A stretch of 46,719 nucleotides of DNA from Candidatus Enterocloster faecavium (GTDB lineage: Bacteria; Bacillota; Clostridia; Lachnospirales; Lachnospiraceae), in assembly GCA_019118585.1 (NCBI GenBank), contig DWYS01000137.1:1-46719 (forward strand). The letters run 5' to 3'. Under the pieces are notes generated by a model that saw only the letters and a list, made by a program, of their open reading frames with translations, did no database searches and was not told the DNA's origin. Below are positions 16,720 through 25,307 of this stretch, piece after piece. The number at the start of each line of letters is the position of its first letter. Positions within the stretch are counted from its first letter, which is position 1. The translations under genes and the position numbers were made by a program.

Positions 16720-16739
16720 AATTTGAAAACTGAGTACAA

Positions 16740-16788
16740 AAAAGCTGCGGTACCGGCTGACGATCAGCTGCACCGCAGTCTTTTTTTA
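16740..16788. terminator. Bidirectional intrinsic terminator
   Basis: Stem CTGCGGT/ACCGCAG (16745-16751, 16772-16778) encloses an inner GCTGA/TCAGC hairpin, with an A-run on the left and a seven-T run on the right (16781-16787). It serves the APH-fold gene on the plus strand and the histidine kinase on the minus strand. Confidence 0.8.
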
Positions 16789-16796
16789 TGTATCAT

Positions 16797-19157
16797 TTAC
16801 TGTTCCTGGTCCTCAGGACTTTTTTCCTCTTCCTGCTTCTGCTCCTCATACTCCTCCAGCGTTGTCCACTTCACCGGAAAGGCCACCTCCGCCTTAAACA
16901 GGTCTCCGTCAATGAACAGGGTGAAGGTGCCGTTCTGAAGCTGGGTCAGACTCTTGGCAATGGACAGGCCCAGGCCGCTTCCTTCTGTGGTCCTGGCCAC
17001 ATCCCCCCTTACAAACCGCTCCGTCAGCTCATCTGCCGAAATATTTAAGGGATTCTCCGACACGTTCTTGATGGTAAAAATGGCCTTGCCGTCCCGCTGC
17101 ACCACATCCACATAGATCCGGCTGTTCTGCATGGCGTACTTGTAAGCATTGTTGTACAAATTCTCCAGGATCCGCCACAGTCTGCGGCCGTCCGCCCGGA
17201 TCACCACCGGGCTCTTGGGCAGATTGGAGACCAGCTCCAGATGGCGGGTCGCAAATTTCTCTTCAAACTCTCCGTTGGTCTGCCATACCAGCTCCACCAC
17301 ATCAATGTCCTGGATATCCAGCTTTAAATTGCCGGAGCTGGCCTTGGAGGCCTCTACCAGATCCTCGGTCAGATTCTTCAGCCGCTGGGATTTCTGGTCC
17401 AGCACCTCCAGATAACCCTGAATTTTCGGGTCCTGGATATTCTCCCGTTTGATCAAATCCACATAGTTGATAATAGAAGTCAGGGGCGTCTTGATATCAT
17501 GGGAAACATTGGTGATCAAATCCGTCTTCAGCCGTTCACTCTTGACCTGCTCCTTCAGGGCCGCCTCCAAGCCGGTTCCGATGCTGTTGATATGCTGTCC
17601 CATCGCTCTTTCCTTGCCTCTCAGCTGGCTTAAATCCATCTGAAAACCGGTATTGCCCTGAGAAATATTGCGGATCGCATCGTCCAGCAGGTCCATCTGA
17701 ACCGATTTAGAAAACATTCGGTGGAAAACCAGAATATCCGTGCCTGCCAGAAGAGCCGCCATGATCAGAAAGGTGATATCCTGATCCAAGCCCCTCTCCT
17801 TCTCCATCCAGATTACCAGCATTCCCCACATCAGGAACAGATTCACCGCCAGAACCGCCAGAAAAGCCATGGACATTCCCACAGCAAAGGTAGCCCGGTT
17901 CCGGTATTCCCTCAAAGATTCATAAGCCTTGCGCACAAGGCTGTTGCTCCAGAGCTGCCCCGCCTTGTAGCGCCGCACCGCTCCGAACAGACAGAGCACC
18001 GTACAGCCGTAAATGACCAGCAGCTTGACCAGCTTGATCCAATAAGCCCATTGTTCCTGGGTAAACGCCATGGAAATCAGATGGCTTGCCACAAACCTTC
18101 CCATATAGACGCAGACCAGCACCAGCAGGGCCCATGCCAGCACCGCCAGCTCTGTGTAAATCTCGTCAAAGGGGTACAGATGGATCTTGCGGCTGCCCTC
18201 CTTCTCGTGTCCGGACATTACCACCATTCCCAAAATCGTGGTGATGGCTCCCAGACAGCCCGCCGCCAGACCAATGCTCCCCAGCAGGAAGTGTGTCCTG
18301 GCGTCCAGATACTCCCTGGCCTCCTGGGCATAGGCATCCGCATAGGGATAGGTGGTGTCGATGGATATCATCATGTAATAGCGGTTGTTGCCAAAAGGAT
18401 TCCATATCTCCAGATAGGGTGCGGCATTGGCCGGGATCACCTCCAGATTGCTCTCCATCTGAATGGAATCCCCAGGAATATAGACGTATTTTCCTTCCTT
18501 TTTCATGGCTTCCAGGCTCATATCCGGAACATTGGTGTAGACCTTTTCGTCCCCGTCATTGCTGCGGTACACGATGCGGAAATGAAAATTGGATGGATTT
18601 TCAATATAATTGTGGGCAATGGAATAGTAATCACCCAGATGCCCCAGAACATCGAAGGCCAGCTCCTCCTTGGTCATCCGGTCCTGATAAAGCTCCGGGT
18701 CCAAAAAGCTGGGATTGTAGGTCTGCCAGTCAACCGTCAGCTCCATGTCATCATCGTTGTCCATGGAAACCGGGCTGCCCTTCACTGTAAAATTTTCGTC
18801 CAGATAATATCCGCGGCGCTTGGCGTACCGGATGATATCATCCAGGGTCAGGGTCTCGCTGTATCCAGGACCATCGCTGACTCCCACTACAACCTTGTTC
18901 AGGTCCAGCTTTCCATCGGTCTCGAATACATCCTTGTAGCCAATGTAAGTAAAAATTTTATCGATATCTTCTGAGAGCAGAAGATGGAACTGCTCCGTAT
19001 CCTCATAATCCTCCTTATGCAGCCAGGAAATCCCCTTTCCGAAGTCAGAGCTCAGGTACATAGCGCTGAATCCCGCCGCTGCGATCAGAACAAAGAGCAC
19101 ATGGAGAACGGTCACAATGATCTTCTTATTCCGGTATTTTTTTACTTCCAGATCCAT
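16797..19157 (-). CDS. Membrane sensor histidine kinase (orphan)
   Basis: A 786-residue kinase. An N-terminal membrane helix (IIVTVLHVLFVLIAAAGFSA) is followed by about 260 residues of probable extracytoplasmic sensor, four to six further helices around residues 295-470, a HAMP-like linker and the kinase core. In the core the phospho-acceptor motif is NVSHDIKTPLTSI, the N box is LWRILENLYNNAYKYA and the G box is TTEGSGLGLSIAK. The C-terminus is an acidic Glu/Gln tail. No response regulator gene is adjacent. Instead it follows apt with a 20-base gap and is probably co-transcribed with it. The input signal cannot be inferred. Confidence 0.88.
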   Translation of the reverse strand: MDLEVKKYRNKKIIVTVLHVLFVLIAAAGFSAMYLSSDFGKGISWLHKEDYEDTEQFHLLLSEDIDKIFTYIGYKDVFETDGKLDLNKVVVGVSDGPGYSETLTLDDIIRYAKRRGYYLDENFTVKGSPVSMDNDDDMELTVDWQTYNPSFLDPELYQDRMTKEELAFDVLGHLGDYYSIAHNYIENPSNFHFRIVYRSNDGDEKVYTNVPDMSLEAMKKEGKYVYIPGDSIQMESNLEVIPANAAPYLEIWNPFGNNRYYMMISIDTTYPYADAYAQEAREYLDARTHFLLGSIGLAAGCLGAITTILGMVVMSGHEKEGSRKIHLYPFDEIYTELAVLAWALLVLVCVYMGRFVASHLISMAFTQEQWAYWIKLVKLLVIYGCTVLCLFGAVRRYKAGQLWSNSLVRKAYESLREYRNRATFAVGMSMAFLAVLAVNLFLMWGMLVIWMEKERGLDQDITFLIMAALLAGTDILVFHRMFSKSVQMDLLDDAIRNISQGNTGFQMDLSQLRGKERAMGQHINSIGTGLEAALKEQVKSERLKTDLITNVSHDIKTPLTSIINYVDLIKRENIQDPKIQGYLEVLDQKSQRLKNLTEDLVEASKASSGNLKLDIQDIDVVELVWQTNGEFEEKFATRHLELVSNLPKSPVVIRADGRRLWRILENLYNNAYKYAMQNSRIYVDVVQRDGKAIFTIKNVSENPLNISADELTERFVRGDVARTTEGSGLGLSIAKSLTQLQNGTFTLFIDGDLFKAEVAFPVKWTTLEEYEEQKQEEEKSPEDQEQ

Positions 19158-19177
19158 AGAATCTCCGTTCCGGCAGT

Positions 19178-19702
19178 CTACTTGCCTTCATAGATGATGG
19201 CGGATTCCACCTCGTAGTCCTTCAGCCTCTCCCGTCCCTTCAGGCCGGCCAGCTCCATGACAAAGCAGATCTTCACCACCTGTCCGCCCAGTTCCTGGAC
19301 CAGACGGATTATCGCCTCTGTTGTCCCCCCTGTAGCGATCAGATCATCCACAATGACAACCTTCTGTCCCGGCTGGATGGCATCTTTGTGAATCTCGATC
19401 TCCGCCGTGCCGTATTCCAGATCATACTGAGCGGAGATCGTCTCACATGGAAGCTTTCCCTTCTTGCGCACCGGTACGAATCCCTTATGGCACACGTAGG
19501 CCACCGGCACGCCGAAGATAAAGCCGCGGGATTCCGGCCCCACCACCAGATCAAAGTCCAAATCCTTTACCATATTCGTCAGGCTGTCCACCGCCAGGGC
19601 CAGTCCGTCCGCATCCTGCAGAATGGTCGTCACATCCCGGAAAATAATTCCCGGCTCCGGAAAATCCGGTATACTTCTTACATATTCCTCTAATTTTTTC
19701 AT
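19178..19702 (-). CDS. apt: Adenine phosphoribosyltransferase
   Basis: Purine salvage: converts adenine and PRPP to AMP. The 174-residue product has the full family signature: the N-terminal IPDFPEPGIIFRDVTTIL, the VVGPESRGFIFG loop, and the PRPP-binding motif VVIVDDLIATGGTT. Normal length, complete. It has a near-consensus promoter and leads into the orphan histidine kinase gene. In many Clostridia apt sits next to the (p)ppGpp synthetase gene, which is not the case here. Confidence 0.96.
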   Translation of the reverse strand: MKKLEEYVRSIPDFPEPGIIFRDVTTILQDADGLALAVDSLTNMVKDLDFDLVVGPESRGFIFGVPVAYVCHKGFVPVRKKGKLPCETISAQYDLEYGTAEIEIHKDAIQPGQKVVIVDDLIATGGTTEAIIRLVQELGGQVVKICFVMELAGLKGRERLKDYEVESAIIYEGK

Positions 19703-19763
19703 TCTATCGCTTTCCTTTCTATCCCTGAAAAGGGTTCATGACGCATCAAATGCCTGCGGTTTT

Positions 19764-19792
19764 ATTATACTTGGTTCTTTCCCGGCTGTAAA
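19764..19792 (-). promoter_or_regulatory. Promoter of the apt-histidine kinase operon
   Basis: TTTACA (19792-19787), 17 bases, TATAAT (19769-19764) on the minus strand, about 60 bases before the apt start codon. Confidence 0.75.
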
Positions 19793-19920
19793 GCGGGCGA
19801 TTTTCAGCCGGAGAAATTCCGCCGTAACAGTTCAGATGACGGGCAGACCGGGGCAAGAGCAAGAAACAAAAAAATAAGATACAAATATAGAAAAACAACA
19901 AAGAATATGTTAAGATGTGA

Positions 19921-19938
19921 ATTACCGATTAGCGTAAT
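19921..19938 (+). promoter_or_regulatory. Inverted repeat upstream of the LacI-type gene
   Basis: ATTAC and GTAAT, separated by 8 bases, just before the RBS of the LacI-family gene. It may be an autoregulatory operator, but its sequence differs from the paired sites found in front of the transporter operon. Confidence 0.3.
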
Positions 19939-19954
19939 AGTGGAGCAATAGACT

Positions 19955-20953
19955 ATGAAGAAAAGAGTTACTCGTAACGATGTAGCAAAATTGGCAGGCG
20001 TTTCTCCGGCGGTCGTCTCATATGTAATGAACAATTCCAACTACGTCAGCGAAGAGAAGCGTACAGCTGTACTAAATGCCGTCAAAGAATTAAATTATAC
20101 GCCAAATATTTTCGCCAAAAGCTTAAGGACCAATCGATCCAATCAAATCGCCCTGGTAGGTGATACTCTTCAAGCCGAACTATATGGAGAACTATCCAAC
20201 CGACTTTTTGAAAAGGGATATTTCTCTACCCTCTTTTTCAGTCATAAAGACGATTCCTTTATTAATAAGCTGATCGAAGGACGTTATGAAGCAATCTTTA
20301 TGGCCAGCAACGCCTTTGAAGCCCATCAGCTGAACCGCATTGTAGAAAATGGGATCCCCTTGATCTTGTATCAGAGCCGGAATTATGAGGGTCTTGATCC
20401 CAGAATAGTCATACGCGTACCGGATTTTTACGATGGGGTTCGGCGCGTTCTGAATTTTTTAATTTTAAAAGGACATAAACGGATTGCCTATATTCCGCCG
20501 CTTTTGTATCAGGCCACCGGAGCGGAGGGCAATGATTTCCGGGCAAAGGCTTACTCAGATACCCTGCGCGAAAATAATATTGAAGTAAATCCAGATTTCT
20601 TTAGTATCCATACTCAATCAGAATCCAGTATCCTGGAAGATGTCTTTTTCATGATGACCTCCTACAAAGCAGATCAAAGACCAACCGCCTTGGTCGCAAG
20701 CGATGACCATATAGCGGCGCAGGTCCTTCGATATGTTAAAAAGCTGAATCTTAGCGTCCCGGATGACGTTGCTATTGTAGGGTGGGGAAATATTGCCAGC
20801 TCTCAGATCACAACGCCTGAGCTGACCACCGTAGACACTGAAATCCCCTATTTTGCTTACGAGGTATCAGAAGCACTGATCCAGATGGCCCAGGGAATAA
20901 AGGTGGAAAGCAAGCTTTATAAGGGCCGTCTGATCATCAGAGGAAGCACCTGA
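19955..20953 (+). CDS. LacI-family transcriptional regulator
   Basis: Sugar-responsive repressor of 332 residues. The N-terminal helix-turn-helix TRNDVAKLAGVSPAVVSYVM and the hinge-helix segment NIFAKSLRTNRSNQIALV are classical. The rest is the periplasmic-binding-protein-like ligand domain, ending with the conserved DDVAIVGWGN and a ligand-domain tail. It is followed by its own terminator and precedes the DUF3798 ABC transporter operon in the same direction, so it is the obvious candidate regulator of that operon. The effector is unknown. Confidence 0.93.
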   Translation: MKKRVTRNDVAKLAGVSPAVVSYVMNNSNYVSEEKRTAVLNAVKELNYTPNIFAKSLRTNRSNQIALVGDTLQAELYGELSNRLFEKGYFSTLFFSHKDDSFINKLIEGRYEAIFMASNAFEAHQLNRIVENGIPLILYQSRNYEGLDPRIVIRVPDFYDGVRRVLNFLILKGHKRIAYIPPLLYQATGAEGNDFRAKAYSDTLRENNIEVNPDFFSIHTQSESSILEDVFFMMTSYKADQRPTALVASDDHIAAQVLRYVKKLNLSVPDDVAIVGWGNIASSQITTPELTTVDTEIPYFAYEVSEALIQMAQGIKVESKLYKGRLIIRGST

Positions 20954-20970
20954 TATCACATCATATGAAG

Positions 20971-21002
20971 TAGTGGAATTCTTTCGGATTCCACTATTTT
21001 TT
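20971..21002 (+). terminator. Intrinsic terminator of the LacI-type gene
   Basis: TAGTGGAAT (20971-20979) pairs with ATTCCACTA (20988-20996) and is followed by six T residues. It separates the regulator from the transporter operon. Confidence 0.85.
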
Positions 21003-21269
21003 CAGGGTACATTGTATAAACCAGTTTATAATCTATCTATAAACCCCTCTCTGTATTCTATTTGATTGATCGTTTTTCATTCTGTTATTCCTCCCGTTTT
21101 TGGTATATATTGTCTATTTTGTTATTTTTTACTAGCTTTATCCAATCATATTTGAAAAATTTGATATAAATTCGAGTCAATATTTTTGTTGACAAAACCC
21201 AAAACATATGTAACAATATATTTACTCGAATAACGATAAATTTTAACAAAATTTACAGGAGGGAAAATT
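21003..21269 (+). other. AT-rich regulatory gap before the transporter operon
   Basis: About 270 bases with no credible open frame. The left half is AT-rich DNA in which I see no structure. The right half holds the promoter and the paired inverted motifs listed separately, then GGAGGG as the RBS of the binding-protein gene. Confidence 0.6.
21168..21233 (+). promoter_or_regulatory. Paired inverted operator-like sites flanking the transporter promoter
   Basis: The motif ATT(G/T)ACTCGAAT(T/A)(T/A) occurs twice: at 21220-21233 on the plus strand and at 21168-21181 on the minus strand, 11 of 14 positions identical. Between them lies a promoter (TTGACA at 21189-21194, 17 bases, AACAAT at 21212-21217); the second site covers the expected transcription start. 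The central CG and near-dyad character fit LacI-family operators, and two sites about five helical turns apart would allow looping. Confidence 0.5.
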
Positions 21270-22490
21270 ATGTTAAAAAGATTGTTGGCAACTATTACAA
21301 TTACGGCGATGGTAGCCGGCCTGACAGCCTGCAGTTCCGGTTCCTCGTCCACAGCCACCACCAGCGGCGAGGCTGCCGCGGAAAGCGCGGCCGGGGAGGC
21401 TTCTGAGGCTGCTGACAGCGGTGAAGCTGCTGATTATAAAATTGGACTTATGATCAGCCCCCTTGCGACCCGTGAGGAGTACTACCGTACTGCAGAGATG
21501 CTGATCGATGAGTACGGCGCAGACAAATTTATCATGGATGTCTATCCTGAGAATCCTCAGAATGAGCAGGAAGTTACTATTTCCAAAGCTCTGAATATCG
21601 CTATGGATCCAGATGTTAAGGTCATGATCTTTGACTCCGCAGATATCGGGACCATTGCTGCAGTTGATAAGATCAAGGAAGAGCGTCCGGAATTAAAAGT
21701 TTTATTTGGTTCCCTGAACGAAGATGTTTATGAAATGGCCAAGGTCGGAGATTTAATGCTGAGCCTGGATCCGGATCTGTATGGCCGTTCCGTTGCACAG
21801 ATGGCAGTAAACGCAGGGGCGAAGCACTTTATTTTCTACAGTTTTGCACGCCATATGAGCAACTCTTTAAAAGTTCGTCATCTGGAGGCTATGAAGTCCG
21901 TTTGTGAGGAAAATGGAGTTGCCTTCGAGCAGGTAACGATGCCTGACCCCATGGGCGATGCAGGAGTCAGCGGTGCCCAGCAGTTCCTGATCGAAGATAT
22001 CCCCGCAAGAATGGATCAGTATGGAACCAAAGACATTGCTTATTTCGCAACGGTCAGCACCATTCAGGAAAGTATGCTCAAAACCGTTGTTGAAAACGGC
22101 GGCATTTATCCCTGCCATACTGACCCCTCTCCCTTCAGTGCTTTCTCCGGAGCCCTGGGACTGGAGATCGATGATGCACACAAGTATGATGCGGAATACG
22201 TAACGAACCTGATCAGCGAAGCGCTTGCCGCTTACGGCGAAAACGGAAGAGTCGGCGGATGGGAAGTATCCATGATCCGCTGCGAAATGGAGTTCCTCTT
22301 TGAGTATGCGATCGCTTACTGTGAAGGAGAAGTAAATGAAGTAGATGGACAGCCAGACAAAGATAAGGTTCAGGAGCTGTTAGTCAAATGCTACGGTGAT
22401 ACCGCCCAAGTTGCAAACTATGTCAATGAAGAGACCGGCGAAGAGTATCCCAACTGGTTCACCGTTGGAAGAGATGTATATGTATTCTAA
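21270..22490 (+). CDS. DUF3798 domain lipoprotein, ABC transporter substrate-binding protein
   Basis: Lipid-anchored receptor of an ABC importer. The signal peptide ends in a lipobox VAGLTACSSG (Cys near residue 21), followed by a Ser/Ala/Glu-rich linker to about residue 55 and a periplasmic-binding-protein-like domain. The segments ARHMSNSLKVRHLEAMKSVC, MPDPMGDAGVSGAQQFLIED and DPSPFSAFSGALGLEI match the DUF3798 family as I recall it. The ligand of the family is not established to my knowledge. It is the first gene of the operon, followed by a long hairpin that may end part of the transcripts, giving excess binding protein over the membrane components. Complete, 406 residues. Confidence 0.87.
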   Translation: MLKRLLATITITAMVAGLTACSSGSSSTATTSGEAAAESAAGEASEAADSGEAADYKIGLMISPLATREEYYRTAEMLIDEYGADKFIMDVYPENPQNEQEVTISKALNIAMDPDVKVMIFDSADIGTIAAVDKIKEERPELKVLFGSLNEDVYEMAKVGDLMLSLDPDLYGRSVAQMAVNAGAKHFIFYSFARHMSNSLKVRHLEAMKSVCEENGVAFEQVTMPDPMGDAGVSGAQQFLIEDIPARMDQYGTKDIAYFATVSTIQESMLKTVVENGGIYPCHTDPSPFSAFSGALGLEIDDAHKYDAEYVTNLISEALAAYGENGRVGGWEVSMIRCEMEFLFEYAIAYCEGEVNEVDGQPDKDKVQELLVKCYGDTAQVANYVNEETGEEYPNWFTVGRDVYVF

Positions 22491-22527
22491 GCTCAGCTTT
22501 GCTCAGTCTTTTATGAAATAACATGAG

Positions 22528-22575
22528 ATATGCTGCGGCATAGGGCAGTTGAGCTTATGCCGCAGCATATTTATT
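22528..22575 (+). terminator. Intra-operon hairpin, partial terminator after the binding-protein gene
   Basis: A perfect 15-bp stem: ATATGCTGCGGCATA (22528-22542) pairs with its complement at 22556-22570, followed by TTATT. The short, interrupted T-run suggests incomplete termination or 3'-end stabilisation between the binding protein and the ATPase gene. Confidence 0.6.
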
Positions 22576-22602
22576 GCAGAGTGTTCAGCCAAATAAGGTT
22601 TT

Positions 22603-22636
22603 GGGACCAGTTTTGCCTGATAAGCGAATTGGTCCC
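22603..22636 (+). repeat. Second inverted repeat before the ATPase gene
   Basis: GGGACCA (22603-22609) and TGGTCCC (22630-22636) around a 20-base loop, 37 bases before the ATPase start codon. No T-run follows. Function unknown; it may be part of an RNA structure with the preceding hairpin. Confidence 0.4.
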
Positions 22637-22672
22637 ACAGACCTCACATGCAGGATAGTTAGGAGAAACAGG

Positions 22673-24253
22673 ATGCAAAACATATTACTGGAAATGAAAA
22701 ATATTGAGAAGGATTTCAGCCGGACGAAAGTATTGAAAGGCATAAATCTTCAGGTAAAAGAAGGCGAAGTAGTCTCTCTGGTGGGAGAAAATGGGGCTGG
22801 CAAATCCACTTTGATGAATATTTTGTTTGGAATGCCCAGTATTGTCAACAGCGGCGGCTATGAGGGAGAAATTATCTGGAATGGACAGCCCGTACAAATG
22901 ACATCTCCCAAACAAGCCATGGATCTCGGAATCGGAATGGTTCACCAGGAATTTATGCTGATTCCCAGTTATAGTGTAACAGAAAATATTAAATTAAATC
23001 GGGAAATTACAAAATCCAATGTAATCAGCGGTATCTTCGGCCGCAGCTTGGGTTTGCTGGATTATAAAGAGATGGAAAAAGAGGCAAAAAGCGCTCTTGA
23101 TAAGATCCATCTCAATGTGGATGTGTCTACTATGGTAGGCGGCATGTCTGTGGGCTTTAAGCAGTTTGTGGAGATCGCCAGGGAAATCGATAAGAAGAAT
23201 ATCAAACTGATCGTATTTGATGAGCCCACCGCCGTTTTAACGGATGTGGAATCCAAGTGGCTTTTAGATACCATTAAAGAGATTTCCGCTTCCGGCGTAT
23301 CGGTTATCTTTATCAGCCACAAGCTGAATGAGGTAACCGAGATTTCTGATAAAATCGTTGTACTTCGGGATGGAGAGCTCATCTCTACTCTGGAAAGAGG
23401 CCAGGAAGATACCACTGGGATTGCCAAGCTGATGGTCGGACGCAACGTAGATTTTTCTTCCATCTCCGGTAGACCAGAGGAAGAAATTAAGAAGAATGAA
23501 GTCATAATGAAAATCAAAGATCTCTGCGTAGATATGCCAGGTGAAAGTGCGAAAGGTGTTACGATTGATATACATAAAGGGGAAATCTTAGGTTTCTGCG
23601 GCCTTGCTGGACAAGGAAAGCTGGCTATTGCCAATGGGATCGCCGGACTCTATCCATCTACTGGAGAAGTAACTTATAAGGGAAAATCCATTCCTTTTCA
23701 GAAACCTCTTGAAGTCTTAAAGCAGGGGATCGGCTTCGTCTCCGAGGACCGCCGCGGGATCGGGCTGCTGCTGGATGAGAGCATCCGGATGAACATCTGT
23801 CTTCTTGCCATGCAGATCAAGAATCAATTTTTAAAATCCTACGGCTTCTTTAAACAGATTGACCGGGCAAATATGAAAAAGACTTCGGACCAGATGATAA
23901 AAGAACTAGGAATTAAATGTACCAGCTGTGATCAGCATCCATCTGCCTTGAGCGGCGGCAACCAGCAAAAAGTCTGCATTGCCCGGGCAGTGGTATTTGA
24001 CCCCGATATGCTGTTTATCTCAGAACCTACCCGCGGCATCGATATCGGAGCCAAAAAAGTAATCCTGGATTATCTGTACAATTTAAACAGAACGAAAGGA
24101 ACAACCATCATTATTACTTCAAGTGAATTAACGGAACTGCGCTCCCTCTGTGACCGCATCGCTGTTATTTATGATGGGAAGGTAAAAACCGTTCTCCGGC
24201 CCACAGATTCCGATGAAAAATTCGGACTGCTAATGTCCGGCTTAGATGCATAG
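22673..24253 (+). CDS. Sugar-type ABC transporter ATPase with two nucleotide-binding domains
   Basis: Energises the DUF3798 importer. In RbsA/MglA style it has two ABC domains in 526 residues. The first has Walker A GENGAGKSTLM, a deviant signature MSVGFKQFVEIAREI and Walker B LIVFDEPTAVL. The second has a degenerate Walker A (GLAGQGKLAIANGIAG), signature LSGGNQQKVCIARAV and FISEPTRGIDIGA. This asymmetry is usual for the family. The frame is open from 22574, but the ATG at 22673 has AGGAG 8 bases upstream and starts at the normal N-terminus. It is followed by the first permease after 13 bases. Confidence 0.92.
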   Translation: MQNILLEMKNIEKDFSRTKVLKGINLQVKEGEVVSLVGENGAGKSTLMNILFGMPSIVNSGGYEGEIIWNGQPVQMTSPKQAMDLGIGMVHQEFMLIPSYSVTENIKLNREITKSNVISGIFGRSLGLLDYKEMEKEAKSALDKIHLNVDVSTMVGGMSVGFKQFVEIAREIDKKNIKLIVFDEPTAVLTDVESKWLLDTIKEISASGVSVIFISHKLNEVTEISDKIVVLRDGELISTLERGQEDTTGIAKLMVGRNVDFSSISGRPEEEIKKNEVIMKIKDLCVDMPGESAKGVTIDIHKGEILGFCGLAGQGKLAIANGIAGLYPSTGEVTYKGKSIPFQKPLEVLKQGIGFVSEDRRGIGLLLDESIRMNICLLAMQIKNQFLKSYGFFKQIDRANMKKTSDQMIKELGIKCTSCDQHPSALSGGNQQKVCIARAVVFDPDMLFISEPTRGIDIGAKKVILDYLYNLNRTKGTTIIITSSELTELRSLCDRIAVIYDGKVKTVLRPTDSDEKFGLLMSGLDA

Positions 24254-24266
24254 GAGGTGCGCGGCA

Positions 24267-25307
24267 ATGAAGGCAAATATCAATAAATTTATAGAAGATT
24301 TCGGATTTACTCGAATTGTAGCAGTCGCTTTCTTCCTGATTGTAGCAATTCTTGTACCGGTTCTTGGTTTAAACACATTGACTCTTTATTCCCAGGCTTT
24401 GGTTCGGATCGCCATGAACGGCGTTCTTGTCCTGACTATGGTCCCGATCATGGTATGTGGTGCGGGAATGAACTTCGCCCTCCCTATTGGAATCATCTGC
24501 GGACTTTTGGGGGGGCTCATCAGCCTGAACATGGAGCTTACTGGTTTCACGGGATTTTTTGCAGCGATCATTTTTTCCATCCCGTTCTCTCTTGTTCTGG
24601 GATATCTCTATGGGCTTCTGATGAACCGCGTAAAAGGTTCTGAAATGATGATCGCAACTTATGTGGGATTTGCCATGATCTCCATCATGTGTATTGTATG
24701 GCTATTTATTCCTCTGGATAATCTGATCCTGCGTATGCAGATGGGACGAGGCGTCAGAAAAGATGTAGTTTTATCTGATTACTGGTCTCAGATCCTGGAT
24801 AATTTTATGGTTATTAATATCGGAGGATTAACCATTCCTACCGGCACCTTCCTATTCCTTTTTGTACTGTGTTTTCTGGTATATCTGTACATGCATTCCA
24901 AAACAGGAATGATGATGCGTGCTGCCGGACAGAATCCGGGCCTGGCAGAAGCCAATGGCATCAATGTAGACCGCATGAGGATTTGGGGAATTACCCTGTC
25001 AACCGTTCTCGGTGGTATCGGGATTCTGGTATATGCCCAAAGCTTCGGCTTTCTGCAGTTTTATGACTCACCTCGTATGATGTCCTTCTCAGCCGTAGCT
25101 GCTGTACTGATTGGAGGTGCTTCCAATAAGAAGGCGTCCATATTCAACGTTCTTTTCGGCGTAATGGTATTTCAGGGCCTTCTGACCTTATCCCTGCCGG
25201 TAGCAAACCAGATCCTGCCGGAAAGCAACATTTCAGATATTGTCAGAATGATCATCAGCAACGGAATCATTCTATATGCATTAGGAAAGGGTACGGGACG
25301 AAAATGA
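24267..25307 (+). CDS. ABC transporter permease 1 (BPD_transp_2 type)
   Basis: Integral membrane subunit of the DUF3798 importer, 346 residues with eight to ten hydrophobic segments. The conserved stretch AAGQNPGLAEANGINVDRMR followed by ISL-type helices and VAAVLIGGASNKKASIFN is typical of ribose/branched-chain amino acid type permeases. The ATG at 24267 follows GGAGG at 9 bases. Its last codons overlap the start of permease 2 by 4 bases, so the two are translationally coupled and probably form a heterodimer. Confidence 0.9.
   Translation: MKANINKFIEDFGFTRIVAVAFFLIVAILVPVLGLNTLTLYSQALVRIAMNGVLVLTMVPIMVCGAGMNFALPIGIICGLLGGLISLNMELTGFTGFFAAIIFSIPFSLVLGYLYGLLMNRVKGSEMMIATYVGFAMISIMCIVWLFIPLDNLILRMQMGRGVRKDVVLSDYWSQILDNFMVINIGGLTIPTGTFLFLFVLCFLVYLYMHSKTGMMMRAAGQNPGLAEANGINVDRMRIWGITLSTVLGGIGILVYAQSFGFLQFYDSPRMMSFSAVAAVLIGGASNKKASIFNVLFGVMVFQGLLTLSLPVANQILPESNISDIVRMIISNGIILYALGKGTGRK

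Noticed and set aside
17721-18974. A 417-codon plus-strand open frame antisense to the histidine kinase gene
   Set aside because: Low-complexity His/Gln-rich translation with no domain; the kinase on the other strand has clear motifs.
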